Position numbers and translations under genes: made by a program
Source: Algorimicrobium echini
Lineage (GTDB): Bacteria > Bacteroidota > Bacteroidia > Flavobacteriales > Flavobacteriaceae
Assembly: GCF_900115185.1 (NCBI RefSeq)
Contig: NZ_FOVN01000003.1
Location: forward strand, 86,511-150,510
DNA: 64,000 bases
Direction: 5' to 3'
In this document: piece by piece, positions 41,767 to 50,525 of the stretch
Numbering within the stretch: position 1 is the stretch's first letter
How the letters are laid out: each line of letters begins with the position of its first letter
Notes under the pieces: generated by a model
Database searches by the model: none
What the model saw: only the letters and a program-made list of their open reading frames with translations
What the model was told of the DNA's origin: nothing

Positions 41767-44361
41767 ATGAATTTTAAACGCGTATATACGTCTACTAAAA
41801 CTTATTTTGTGCTTTCTTTTATGGCACTTGTGTTATTGGTTTTTACGTCAACCATGGCATACAAGCAAATTGTGGGAATGCAAAAATCGGCAGAAATGGT
41901 CTCCCATTCTTTGCATGTGTATAATGCCATTAGTTTGTTAACAGCGCATTATACGGAAGCAGATTCGGAAGAATTTAGAGATGCGCTTTTAAACACAAAC
42001 AAAAAAGAAAGAATCTATAATAATTATCAAGAAGAAGGTCGTGTTATCATGGATAGCCTAGCGAATTTAGTTCGTGATAATCCTTCACAAACAAAACGAC
42101 TTGAAAGCTTACAGGTACTTTTAAATGATTTATACAAGCAACTTCAGGATTTAGATAAAACAGATTTAGAAGCAGATAATACCCTTTTACAATACAGAGA
42201 AGCTCAAAAGTCTATTATTAGTATTTCCTTATATCAAATTAGAAGTCTTAAAAATGAGATGTTAGGTGAAGAACAGCGTCTTATGGAATTAAGACAGAAG
42301 ACCTACGAATCAGATAAATCGTTAGCACCTTTATTATTACTACTGCTTGCTTTTTTGGCTTTATTGGTTTTTGTACTCTCATTTTTAAGAATATATAGAA
42401 ATAAACTCCGTATTCGACAATCGGAGAACTTCCTTAAAAATGTTTTAGGCACTACTGATAATGTGGTAAATTATTACGAACCAATTTTTAATGAAGAAAA
42501 TGATGTTGTAGATTTCACCATTATTTTTGCCAATGCTTGTAACCGTGATTACTTTGGTTTAGAACCCGACGATATGATAGGAAAAACGGTTCTTGAAGTG
42601 TTTCCTTTTTTAAAAGATAGCGGCAATTTTAATCATCTTGTAGCGTGTTATCGCAATCAAGATAAGGTGAAATTTAAAAGTCAGGTACTAATGAATGATT
42701 CTACCATGTGGTTTGAGTCATTAATTACACCACTATCCGAAGGTATTTTAATTACGGCTAGAAATATTACTGTTGAAGAAGAAGCTAAAAATACCCAGCT
42801 ACAGTTTAGAAAGCGATTAGAAAAGCAAAATTTAATTTTATTGGATAATCGTGCTTTATTAGCTAATATTTTTAAGAGTATTTCACATATTGTAATTCAC
42901 TTAAAAAGTATTCGGAATGCTGAAGGCCGTATTCATGATTTTGAAATTGTTTTTGTTAACGACCGGATTAGTCCAGTAACTGGTGATATTCCAGAGGAAA
43001 TAAAAAATAAAAACGTATCAGTAGTATTTCCAGAAGTTTTTAAAACAGGTGTTTTCGAACATTTGGTAACTACCATTGAAAATAACAATACTATAGAATA
43101 TACTGTTCCTTATGAAAAAGAAAATAGAACACATTGGTTTTCCACAACAGCCATAAAATTAGGAGATGGAGTTACAGTTACTATTCGCGATGTAACGGAG
43201 GAAAAAGAGAAGTCCAATCAGCTAATAAAACTCAATGAACAGTTAGTCATTAGAAACTCCATTTTAAATGATGCTGAAAGTATAGCTAAAATTGGAAGTT
43301 TTTTATGGTATAGAGATTCAGATACCAGTGAGTTATCAGATAACTTTTATCGTATTTTAGGGTTTGAGCCCAATGCGTTTACATCTTCATCAAAAAAGTT
43401 CAGAGACTTTATTCATCCTGATGATTTGGCAACCTATGATTTAAAGTTAAATGAATCTTTAAACGGACTTACCTCTGAAGAGTTTACTTATCGTATTGTA
43501 ACAAAGCAAGGTGAAACTAAATTTGTAAAAACAAATGGACAATTTCTGGAAAAAGATGGACAAACGGTTATGATTGGTGTGGTTCAGGATGTTACGCAAA
43601 GTATTTATGCTGCTGAAGAATTACGAAAAAGTAATTTAGAGTTACAACAAAGTAATGCTGAATTAGAATCGTTTAATCGTGTGGCAAGTCATGATTTGCA
43701 AGAGCCATTACGGAAAATTCAACTCTTTATTTCAAGAATTGAAGATATCGAGAGAACAAACTTTTCGGAAAAAGGAACTACCTATTTTAATAAGGTGAAA
43801 AATGCAGCACAGCGGATGCAAAATCTTATCAAAAATTTATTGGCTTACTCTAGAATAGATAGTAGTAAAACAGATTTAGAAACAATTGATTTAAATGATG
43901 TTTTAAGTAAAGTTCAAGAGGACCTTATTAATATGATAAAGGATACGCAAGCTGAAATTATTTCAGATCAGCTGCCAGAAATTCAAGGTATATTTTTCCA
44001 AATGGAACAATTATTTGCAAACCTTATAGCTAATGCCCTTAAATATAGAAATAAGACCAAGTCCCCAAAAATTACAATTCAAGCTGTTACAGTTGGTGCC
44101 TCGGAAGTACCAGGCAATATAAATTTAATAAGTAAGTCCTACTATAAAATCACGTTTAAGGATAATGGTATTGGCTTCGATACCAAGTATTCTGAAAAGA
44201 TATTTGAGGTTTTCCAACGGTTACATCAAAAAACAGAATATACAGGTACTGGAATAGGATTAGCCATCTGTAAAAAAATTGTTGAAAACCATTACGGTTA
44301 TATTCACGCTACCGCTAAATTGGGTGAAGGTGCTCAATTTATAATCTTTTTACCAGCTTAA
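41767..44361 (+). CDS. PAS-domain sensor histidine kinase
   Basis: 864 residues. Two transmembrane helices (about 12-30 and 192-208) flank a periplasmic helical CHASE3-like sensor. Three PAS regions follow (about 222-330, 360-470, 500-615; the last has ELSDNFYRILGFEPNAF). The HisKA helix has the phosphorylated His642 in RVASHDLQEPLRKIQ, and the ATPase boxes are NLIANALKYRN, DNGIGFD and GTGIGLAICKKIV. The layout resembles bacteriophytochrome-type kinases without the chromophore domain. Third gene of the AraC-receiver-kinase operon. Confidence 0.93.
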   Translation: MNFKRVYTSTKTYFVLSFMALVLLVFTSTMAYKQIVGMQKSAEMVSHSLHVYNAISLLTAHYTEADSEEFRDALLNTNKKERIYNNYQEEGRVIMDSLANLVRDNPSQTKRLESLQVLLNDLYKQLQDLDKTDLEADNTLLQYREAQKSIISISLYQIRSLKNEMLGEEQRLMELRQKTYESDKSLAPLLLLLLAFLALLVFVLSFLRIYRNKLRIRQSENFLKNVLGTTDNVVNYYEPIFNEENDVVDFTIIFANACNRDYFGLEPDDMIGKTVLEVFPFLKDSGNFNHLVACYRNQDKVKFKSQVLMNDSTMWFESLITPLSEGILITARNITVEEEAKNTQLQFRKRLEKQNLILLDNRALLANIFKSISHIVIHLKSIRNAEGRIHDFEIVFVNDRISPVTGDIPEEIKNKNVSVVFPEVFKTGVFEHLVTTIENNNTIEYTVPYEKENRTHWFSTTAIKLGDGVTVTIRDVTEEKEKSNQLIKLNEQLVIRNSILNDAESIAKIGSFLWYRDSDTSELSDNFYRILGFEPNAFTSSSKKFRDFIHPDDLATYDLKLNESLNGLTSEEFTYRIVTKQGETKFVKTNGQFLEKDGQTVMIGVVQDVTQSIYAAEELRKSNLELQQSNAELESFNRVASHDLQEPLRKIQLFISRIEDIERTNFSEKGTTYFNKVKNAAQRMQNLIKNLLAYSRIDSSKTDLETIDLNDVLSKVQEDLINMIKDTQAEIISDQLPEIQGIFFQMEQLFANLIANALKYRNKTKSPKITIQAVTVGASEVPGNINLISKSYYKITFKDNGIGFDTKYSEKIFEVFQRLHQKTEYTGTGIGLAICKKIVENHYGYIHATAKLGEGAQFIIFLPA

Positions 44362-44483
44362 CCACTCTCAAATTCGCGTTTCAAATTCTTCAACGAAGGA
44401 GTAATTATAAATTTAAAGGTTCAGTATGTGTCTCTAAAAGCCTTGTATTTATCTGTAAATCAGTGTTTTTAATTCAAAATCTA

Positions 44484-44518
44484 AAAATTGTGTAACACAA
44501 TGCCAAAATTGTGTAACA
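44484..44518 (+). promoter_or_regulatory. Direct-repeat operator candidate before an AraC gene
   Basis: The 14-mer AAAATTGTGTAACA occurs at 44484-44497 and again at 44505-44518, a 21-base period or two helical turns. AraC-type proteins bind such same-face direct repeats. The site ends 110 bases before the AraC-family gene. The surrounding 44362-44628 has no ORF. Confidence 0.6.
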
Positions 44519-44628
44519 GAAAAGGGTCTTACTTATTCGATCTTTACACTATCATTAATTCAGGAAAATCCCTTTTTAATGATTCTTATTAAAAACGAGA
44601 ATAATTTACTAACTTAAATACGACCTTT

Positions 44629-45657
44629 ATGAAAACTGCATATCTTCAAGCCAAAACAATAGAAGCTACTTTCCAACAATTACAAAATACATTTGGGGGA
44701 AAATTTACAGTAGACTACAAAGAACATACTTTAGAAGTAGATAGTGAATTAGGAAAAGGTATCATAAAAGGTGTGCCGTTTAAGGATGGTATTACATATT
44801 TAGAGTTTGACATGGTTTTTTATCATGACTTTGTGTTATCTATAAACACACCAGATAAAAATCCAATTTACTTTACGTATTGTTCTAAAGGTCAGTTAGG
44901 TCATAGTTTTGGTGAAACAGGAGAAAAGCGTGTGCTTGGAAGTTTTCAAACTGGAATTTTAACAAGTAGACAAGCTGAAGAAAATTTGCTTTACTTTAAG
45001 AAAGATGAACAATTAAAAACAACACTTATTACTGTTCAAACAACAGGAAGTGCAAATCATACGGATGCCCAAGGTTTAAAGTCTAAATTACATGATACAT
45101 TTTTCAAAAATTTTGATAAAGAGAATTTTGTTTACATAGGATCTCATAATTTAAAAATATCTGAAAAAATTGATCAGTTACAAGCCATTACTCAAAAAGG
45201 ATTGGTAAGAAGTTTATTAATTCAAGGTTTGGTTCATGTTATTCTAGCATTGGAAATTCAACAACATTCAGATGATTTAAAAAATAGAAGTCAGAACACA
45301 GGAACACTTACGGTATCTGAAATGGCAACCATTAAAACCGTTTCAGATTATGTAAATGAAAATTCAGAATCACAAATAACTATCACAGATTTATATAGTA
45401 AATTTGGTTTATCGCCTTCAAAACTTCAAGAAGGATTTAAATTAATGCATGGTCATACCGTAACCGAATATATTAGAGAGGTTCGTATTAAAAAAGCAGA
45501 AGATTTGCTAAAGAATACGGATATGAATATTTCGCAAGTGGTGTATACCATTGGACTTACCAGCAGAAGTTATTTTTCTAAAATATTTAAAGAAAAATAT
45601 AACTGCAGTCCAAAAGACTACAAGTTTGCACAGCGTGAATTAGCTATGTCAGCCTAA
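44629..45657 (+). CDS. AraC-family transcriptional regulator, long form
   Basis: 342 residues. The C-terminal AraC domain (about 240-335) contains ITDLYSKFGLSPSKLQEGF and MNISQVVYTIGLTSRSYFSK, ending in KEKYNCSPKDYK. The N-terminal 230 residues are mixed alpha-beta with no clear cupin motif, as in the flavobacterial YSIRK/PchR-like group. It is probably autoregulated through the direct repeats upstream. The next genes encode a cysteine-rich copper protein and a PNPOx-like stress protein, which are candidate targets. Confidence 0.88.
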   Translation: MKTAYLQAKTIEATFQQLQNTFGGKFTVDYKEHTLEVDSELGKGIIKGVPFKDGITYLEFDMVFYHDFVLSINTPDKNPIYFTYCSKGQLGHSFGETGEKRVLGSFQTGILTSRQAEENLLYFKKDEQLKTTLITVQTTGSANHTDAQGLKSKLHDTFFKNFDKENFVYIGSHNLKISEKIDQLQAITQKGLVRSLLIQGLVHVILALEIQQHSDDLKNRSQNTGTLTVSEMATIKTVSDYVNENSESQITITDLYSKFGLSPSKLQEGFKLMHGHTVTEYIREVRIKKAEDLLKNTDMNISQVVYTIGLTSRSYFSKIFKEKYNCSPKDYKFAQRELAMSA

Positions 45658-45701
45658 AATCTAATTAAATTCAATTAGTTTTTTTAGCAGTTACGAGATT
45701 A

Positions 45702-45709
45702 TAAATTTG
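45702..45709 (+). promoter_or_regulatory. -7 promoter element of the copper-binding protein gene
   Basis: TAAATTTG fits TAnnTTTG, 53 bases before the ATG. An inverted repeat TATTCT/AGAATA follows in the leader. Confidence 0.5.
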
Positions 45710-45761
45710 GGTAGAATGGTGTTATTCTAAATAAAAGAATACTAATTTAAACCGATATAAA

Positions 45762-46079
45762 ATGATACGTAATTACGAAAGTTGCATTAAAGCTTGCCAG
45801 CAATGTATGTTGGATTGCCAGCATTGTTTAACTCAAATGTCTCCTATGGAAAGCCATAACAGTTGTCCTAATTGTTGTGCACAGTGTATAGATGCCTGTT
45901 TAATTTGCATAAAATTTATGGTGTCAGACAGCCCATTTGTAAAAGAATACTGCCGTCTTTGTGCAGAAATTTGCGAATGGTGTGCCAAACAATGCATGCA
46001 GCATAACCATAGTCATTGCCAAGAATGCGCTGCATCTTGTTTAGCTTGTGCAGAAGCTTGTAGAGAACACGCAGCCTAA
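45762..46079 (+). CDS. Four-helix-bundle copper-storage-like protein (Csp family)
   Basis: 105 residues with 21 cysteines, many in CxxxC or CxxC spacing along helices (CIKACQQCMLDCQHC, CCAQCIDACLIC, CAEICEWCAKQC, CAASCLACAEAC). This is the pattern of Csp3-type cytosolic copper(I) storage bundles and DUF326. There is no signal peptide, so the product stays in the cytoplasm. It could buffer copper for or against the many copper enzymes nearby, including NirK. Confidence 0.9.
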   Translation: MIRNYESCIKACQQCMLDCQHCLTQMSPMESHNSCPNCCAQCIDACLICIKFMVSDSPFVKEYCRLCAEICEWCAKQCMQHNHSHCQECAASCLACAEACREHAA

Positions 46080-46114
46080 AACACAAACAATTATTAATTA
46101 TTAAAATTTACATT

Positions 46115-46627
46115 ATGAGCACTAGAAATTATACTAAAGATAAAAATGGACTTGATAAAATGCGGGCGTTAATTGATGCGCCAAAAATTGTCATGTTAGC
46201 AACACAATTACGTAAAACACCTTTTTCCGTTTGTCCAATGACTTTACAACAAATGGATGATCAAGGAGACTTATGGTTTTTTACCTCAAAAACTAGTAGC
46301 CATTTTACAGATATTCAAGAGGATAATCGGGTTCAAATAATTTATACCGATGAGGATAAACAAAAATACATTTCTATTTATGGTAACGCAACTCATATTA
46401 TTGATGACGAAAAGGTTGATGAACTTTGGAGTCCAGCCTTGAATACTTGGTTTGAAGGTAAAGATGACTCCAATTTAGCCTTATTGAATATTAATATGGA
46501 AAATGCCTATTACTGGGACTCTATTCAAAATAAACTAGTGTCCTTCTTTAAAATTGTTGAAGGTTCTATTACAGATAAAACACCAGATTTGGGAGAAAAA
46601 GGACATGTTAATCTTCAAAATCATTAA
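46115..46627 (+). CDS. Pyridoxamine-5'-phosphate-oxidase-like stress protein (GSP26 type)
   Basis: 170 residues with the split-barrel flavin-binding fold: KIVMLATQLRKTPFSVCPMT, GDLWFFTSKTSSHFTDIQ, RVQIIYTDEDKQKYISIYG, and the acidic ALNTWFEGKDDSNLALLNI block of general stress protein 26. It probably binds FMN or FAD and is not a true PdxH. It lies 35 bases after the copper protein gene and ends in a terminator. Confidence 0.88.
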   Translation: MSTRNYTKDKNGLDKMRALIDAPKIVMLATQLRKTPFSVCPMTLQQMDDQGDLWFFTSKTSSHFTDIQEDNRVQIIYTDEDKQKYISIYGNATHIIDDEKVDELWSPALNTWFEGKDDSNLALLNINMENAYYWDSIQNKLVSFFKIVEGSITDKTPDLGEKGHVNLQNH

Positions 46628-46648
46628 AAACAAAAGCCTATTACAACT

Positions 46649-46681
46649 AAAAAGCGCAACATAAATTGCGCTTCTTTTTTT
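46649..46681 (+). terminator. Terminator of the copper-protein/PNPOx unit
   Basis: AAGCGCAA / TTGCGCTT stem with loop CATAAA and a T-rich tail, 23 bases after the stop. Confidence 0.8.
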
Positions 46682-46726
46682 TGATATAAACTGAATTACT
46701 TAAGCTATTATAGAATATATAGAAAC

Positions 46727-46879
46727 TTAAAACCATTCAAAATATAATCCTGAAACAATTACTGCAATTACTAAAATTATAAGCGCAACAATTACAAATG
46801 TTGCTGTAAAAATGGTTTTGTTATCATCTTGTAATAAATAATCTTCTCTGTCTGAATCTTTATCTTTAACTACTGGCAT
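46727..46879 (-). CDS. Small membrane protein of 50 residues
   Basis: An ATG-to-TAA frame of 51 codons on the minus strand. It has an acidic N-terminal tail (MPVVKDKDSDREDYLLQDDN) and one long transmembrane helix at about 26-45 (FTATFVIVALIILVIAVIVS), then LYFEWF. It lies 11 bases after the stop of the upstream ALDH gene and is probably cotranscribed. The clean topology and position argue for a real small protein. No family recognised. Confidence 0.65.
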   Translation of the reverse strand: MPVVKDKDSDREDYLLQDDNKTIFTATFVIVALIILVIAVIVSGLYFEWF

Positions 46880-46890
46880 AATTTTTATTT

Positions 46891-48255
46891 TTAAAGGTTA
46901 ATATATACTGTTTTTTTGTTTACAAATTCATGGATGCCTTCTATTGATAATTCACGTCCATAGCCTGATGCTTTTGTTCCGCCAAATGGCAACCGAGGAT
47001 CAGATTTTACTAATTCATTAATAAAAAAGGCACCATCGGGAATTTGATTTATTTGGTGTTTTGCAGTTTCTGTGTCTTTTGTAAAAACCATACTACCTAA
47101 ACCGTATTTAGAGTTGGCTGTCATTTTATATGCTTCATCGGCATTGTTAACTTTAATGATAGCGGCAACGGGTCCAAAGGTTTCTTCATCAAAAACTGGC
47201 ATTCCTGGATTTACATCTGTAATAATTGTGGGCTCAAAAAAAGCATCCTTTATAGTGTTACCAATTTTTATTGTCGCCCCATTTTTAACAGATTGATCCA
47301 CCTGTTTTTTAAGCGTGTCTGCTAAATCTTTACGAGCCAAAACACTCAATTCAGTGTCATCTTTTAAAGGGTCTCCAATTTTAATATTAGAAACTTTCTT
47401 TATTAATTTTTCTAAAAACTCATCGTAAATTGGTGCTTCAACAATAAAGCGTTTTGCAGCAATACAACTTTGTCCTGTATTTTGCATTCTGGCATTTACC
47501 ATAGTATCTAAATACGTATCCAAATCTGCATCAGCCAAAACAATACAAGCATTATTTCCACCTAATTCCAAAACAGTTTTTTTAAGATTTTTTCCTGCTA
47601 GAGCGGCAATATGCTTACCTGCTTTTTCACTTCCTGTTAAAGAAACGGCTTGAAGTCGGTTATCAGCAATAATCGTTTCTATTTGATCATGACTAGCTAA
47701 TAGCGTTTGAAAACATCCTTTTGGAAAGCCACTTTCTTCAAATAAGTTCTGAATTGCTAAAGCACAACCAGTAACATTACTAGCATGTTTTAGTAAAACT
47801 GTATTTCCTGCTGCTATGGTTGGAATTGCAAATCGTAATACTTGCCAAAATGGATAATTCCATGGCATAATTCCTAATATGCAACCCAACGGGTCATAGC
47901 TAATAAAGCTTTCCGAAGCATCGGTTTCTATGAGTTCATCAGCTAAAAATTCATCTGCATTCGTCACGTAGAAATCGGTTAACAAGGCACATTTTTCAAT
48001 TTCAGCTCTACTTTGGGAAATTGGTTTCCCCATTTCTTGAGTCATTAACGTGCTATAAGATTCCTTGTTTTTTAACAAGTTTTCAGCTAACTGCTTAAAT
48101 AAATCTGTCCGCTCTTTAATATCTGTGCTTCTCCAATTTTGAAACGTTTGGTGAGCACGACTTAAATAGTTTTCAACCATTTCATTAGAGAACTGTTTGT
48201 AACTATCTAAAGTTTCACCATTATAAGGGTTTACGGTATTAATTATTTGAGACAT
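46891..48255 (-). CDS. NAD(P)-dependent aldehyde dehydrogenase, succinate-semialdehyde type
   Basis: 454 residues. Aldehyde dehydrogenase motifs are complete: GIMPWNYPFWQVLRFAIPTI for NAD binding, SLTGSEKAGKHIA, the general base in VLELGGNNACIVL and the catalytic Cys in NTGQSCIAAKRF. The protein is closest in layout to short succinate-semialdehyde dehydrogenases (GabD/SadC type). Its 186-base upstream region is shared with the divergent YtxH copy B. Confidence 0.93.
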   Translation of the reverse strand: MSQIINTVNPYNGETLDSYKQFSNEMVENYLSRAHQTFQNWRSTDIKERTDLFKQLAENLLKNKESYSTLMTQEMGKPISQSRAEIEKCALLTDFYVTNADEFLADELIETDASESFISYDPLGCILGIMPWNYPFWQVLRFAIPTIAAGNTVLLKHASNVTGCALAIQNLFEESGFPKGCFQTLLASHDQIETIIADNRLQAVSLTGSEKAGKHIAALAGKNLKKTVLELGGNNACIVLADADLDTYLDTMVNARMQNTGQSCIAAKRFIVEAPIYDEFLEKLIKKVSNIKIGDPLKDDTELSVLARKDLADTLKKQVDQSVKNGATIKIGNTIKDAFFEPTIITDVNPGMPVFDEETFGPVAAIIKVNNADEAYKMTANSKYGLGSMVFTKDTETAKHQINQIPDGAFFINELVKSDPRLPFGGTKASGYGRELSIEGIHEFVNKKTVYINL

Positions 48256-48441
48256 ATGCTTTGTTTTAATAGAACTAAATTAGTTTATAATGTTTGGAGA
48301 ACTTAACGTATTCCATAAAACAATTAACGCGATACAAGAAATTGTTTTACGTCAATAATTAAATGGTTAGCGTTAATGTAAACGCCTTATTATCATGATA
48401 TTTGACATATTGAATTACATGTTTAACTAAAAAAAAATATT

Positions 48442-48771
48442 ATGACAAATAACGGAAGTACAGGTTTAGGAATTTTAGCTGGAGCAGCAATTGGAGCAGT
48501 ATTAGGAATTTTATTTGCGCCAGACAAAGGAAGTGCAACGAGACAGCGTATTGCAGATGAAGCGGAATTACAAAAACAACGTTTAGCATCATCAGCATCA
48601 GATTTGCGTGATCGGGTTGCATCAACAGTCAGTACGGAAAGACACAATTTAGAAGATAGAGTAGAATCTCTAGTAACCGATGCGAGTTATAAAGCTGAAG
48701 ATGTTATTACAACTTTAGAAGCTAAACTTAAAGATCTAAAAGCCAAGAATAAGAAACTTCAAAAATCATAA
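48442..48771 (+). CDS. YtxH-domain stress protein, copy B
   Basis: 109 residues, the same length as copy A at 33727 and closely related: GLGILAGAAIGAVLGILF, then APDKGSATRQRIADEA, and the same tail KAKNKKLQKS. Main differences are in the central coiled coil (RLASSASDLRDRVASTV). Module B has the same gene order and spacing logic as module A. Its upstream region contains TTTTACGTCAAT, also found before the DUF1328 gene. Confidence 0.88.
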   Translation: MTNNGSTGLGILAGAAIGAVLGILFAPDKGSATRQRIADEAELQKQRLASSASDLRDRVASTVSTERHNLEDRVESLVTDASYKAEDVITTLEAKLKDLKAKNKKLQKS

Positions 48772-48777
48772 GTGATT

Positions 48778-49134
48778 ATGAACGTTTTTGAATCAATTGG
48801 AGATAAAACAGATAGAGCTACAGATATTGGTGAGAAATACATAAAAGTTTCTCATCAATATTTTCGGCTTAAGCTATTCCAACAACTTACATTTTCAGTG
48901 AGTATGGTTGCAAAGCTTGTGGTAATCGGTGCTTTTATCATTTTAGGAATCATTTTTGGGGCTGTAGCAGTAGCCATCAGTATTGGTAATTTTTACAATA
49001 GTTTACCAATTGGGTATTTATCAGTTGCCATGCTATTTTTCTTATTAGGATTGATATTGTATTTTACTAGAAAATCTATCAATACCTTCATAATAAAAAA
49101 AATGAGCTTGAAATTCTTCACCGAAGACGATTAA
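48778..49134 (+). CDS. Holin-X-like (DUF1469) membrane protein, copy B
   Basis: 118 residues from the ATG at 48778. An upstream GTG two codons earlier is possible, but this ATG gives MNVFESIG, aligned with MNIFESLN of copy A. Two transmembrane helices (about 46-69 and 77-99), KLFQQLTFSVSMVAKLVV in common with copy A, and a basic C terminus. Six bases after YtxH copy B. Confidence 0.83.
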   Translation: MNVFESIGDKTDRATDIGEKYIKVSHQYFRLKLFQQLTFSVSMVAKLVVIGAFIILGIIFGAVAVAISIGNFYNSLPIGYLSVAMLFFLLGLILYFTRKSINTFIIKKMSLKFFTEDD

Positions 49135-49174
49135 GTTTTTTTACCATTAACAATACCATGAAACTAGATAAACT

Positions 49175-49384
49175 ATGAAACCAAATTACACGAATTTTAA
49201 CGACATTGAAGCCGATCTTAAATTGTTGAATTTAGAACGTAAGATTGCTTGGGAAGAATTAAAATTATTGAAAACAGAACTTAAAGATGATTTCAGACCA
49301 TATAATTGGATTGAGCCAATAATTAAAGGTGCTAGTAAATATGGTGTATTTGTACTTTTTAGAAAACTTTTTTCAAAGCATTAA
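49175..49384 (+). CDS. DUF6327 family protein, copy B
   Basis: 69 residues. The charged helix DIEADLKLLNLERKIAWEEL, then KLLKTELKDDFRP, parallels copy A almost residue for residue. The end (SKYGVFVLFRKLFSKH) is amphipathic. Forty bases after the Holin-X-like gene and 50 before a hemerythrin gene; there is no terminator between, so the run may continue. Confidence 0.82.
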   Translation: MKPNYTNFNDIEADLKLLNLERKIAWEELKLLKTELKDDFRPYNWIEPIIKGASKYGVFVLFRKLFSKH

Positions 49385-49434
49385 ACAACTAAAATAAACT
49401 AAAACAATTAATAAAACTTACAAAACCAAAAACC

Positions 49435-49869
49435 ATGACTATTTTTGAGGCCATAAGAGAAGATCACGATATTCAACGCGATTTGTTAAATAAACTTGTT
49501 GAAACATCTGGTGATACCAAGACAAGAGACAGTATTTTTAAAGATGTACGAAAACAACTTCAAGTTCACGCTGATGCAGAAGAGCGTCATTTTTACAAAC
49601 CTTTAATAAGTAATGATATGATGCAAGACCATGCCAGACATGGTATTGCAGAACATCATGAAATTGATGAACTTATAGAACAGCTAGAAGACACTGAACG
49701 CGATGCATCTTCTTGGCTGAAAATTGCTAAAGATTTAAAACATAAAGTGGAGCACCATCTAGAAGATGAGGAGCATAGCTTTTTTCAATTAGCAGGAAAA
49801 GTTTTTAGCGATAACCAAAAAGAAACGCTAGCAGCTTCCTACCAAAGTTACATGAAAAAAAATCTGTAA
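49435..49869 (+). CDS. Hemerythrin-domain protein of the stress island
   Basis: 144 residues, a four-helix diiron bundle: IREDHDIQRDLLNKL, VHADAEERHFYKPL, GIAEHHEIDELIEQL and KVEHHLEDEEHSFFQL supply the His/Glu/Asp ligands. It is unlike the hemerythrin in the NO island and closer to the cation-binding hemerythrins of general-stress loci. Probably iron or oxygen related. Confidence 0.9.
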   Translation: MTIFEAIREDHDIQRDLLNKLVETSGDTKTRDSIFKDVRKQLQVHADAEERHFYKPLISNDMMQDHARHGIAEHHEIDELIEQLEDTERDASSWLKIAKDLKHKVEHHLEDEEHSFFQLAGKVFSDNQKETLAASYQSYMKKNL

Positions 49870-50021
49870 GTATAAAAATTATCGCACCATTTGATTGCGT
49901 TAATTTTAATCTTTTTCAGATTAAATTACGTGTAATTTCATATGTATTTTAGTATATATAAAAAGATGATTAGCAATAAACGTCTTATAATAAATTACTT
50001 AACAATTAAATACATTTTATT

Positions 50022-50471
50022 ATGAATCCATACACAAAAGAAGTTGGTAGTAAGCTAAACGCGCTACTAGAAAAAAACTACGATGCAGAAAAAGGTTATA
50101 AAAAGGCAGCTGAAAATACCAATCACACAGCCTTAAAGAATTATTTTAACCGAAAAGCAGCTGAACGTTATGATTTCGGACACCAATTAAAATCAGAAAT
50201 TAAAAACTTTGGTGAAGAGCCAGATAAAGGAGGTAGTGCTACTGGTTCTGCACATAGAGCTTGGATGGATGTAAAAGCCATTTTTTCAAGTGATAACGAA
50301 GAGTCTATGTTAGAAGAAGCCATTCGTGGAGAAAAGGCATCTGTAGAAGAGTACGAGGAAGTACTTAATGAAACAACATTGCCAACATCCACAAGAGATT
50401 TGGTTTTAAAACAAAAAAATATAATCTCTCAAGAGTTAAATACAATAAAGGGACTAGAAGATATTAAATAG
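50022..50471 (+). CDS. DUF2383 (PA2169-type) four-helix-bundle protein
   Basis: 149 residues. The ferritin-like helical fold is suggested by EVGSKLNALLEKNYDAEKGY, NYFNRKAAERYDFGHQLKSE, the glycine break GEEPDKGGSATG, then AHRAWMDVKAIFSSDNEESM and GEKASVEEYEEVL. These match the DUF2383/PA2169 family. Biochemical role unknown; typical companion of general-stress genes. A terminator follows. Confidence 0.87.
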   Translation: MNPYTKEVGSKLNALLEKNYDAEKGYKKAAENTNHTALKNYFNRKAAERYDFGHQLKSEIKNFGEEPDKGGSATGSAHRAWMDVKAIFSSDNEESMLEEAIRGEKASVEEYEEVLNETTLPTSTRDLVLKQKNIISQELNTIKGLEDIK

Positions 50472-50495
50472 TCTTTTTTATTTTAATACAAGATT

Positions 50496-50525
50496 AAGGG
50501 TTCTGACAACAGAACCCTTTTTTTA
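50496..50525 (+). terminator. Terminator of the DUF2383 gene
   Basis: Stem AAGGGTTCT / AGAACCCTT with loop GACAAC and T7, 24 bases past the stop. Confidence 0.85.

Noticed and set aside
48423-48647. Minus-strand frames across the YtxH copy B gene
   Set aside because: Two overlapping shadows of a clear YtxH gene; the copy A/B homology fixes the coding strand.
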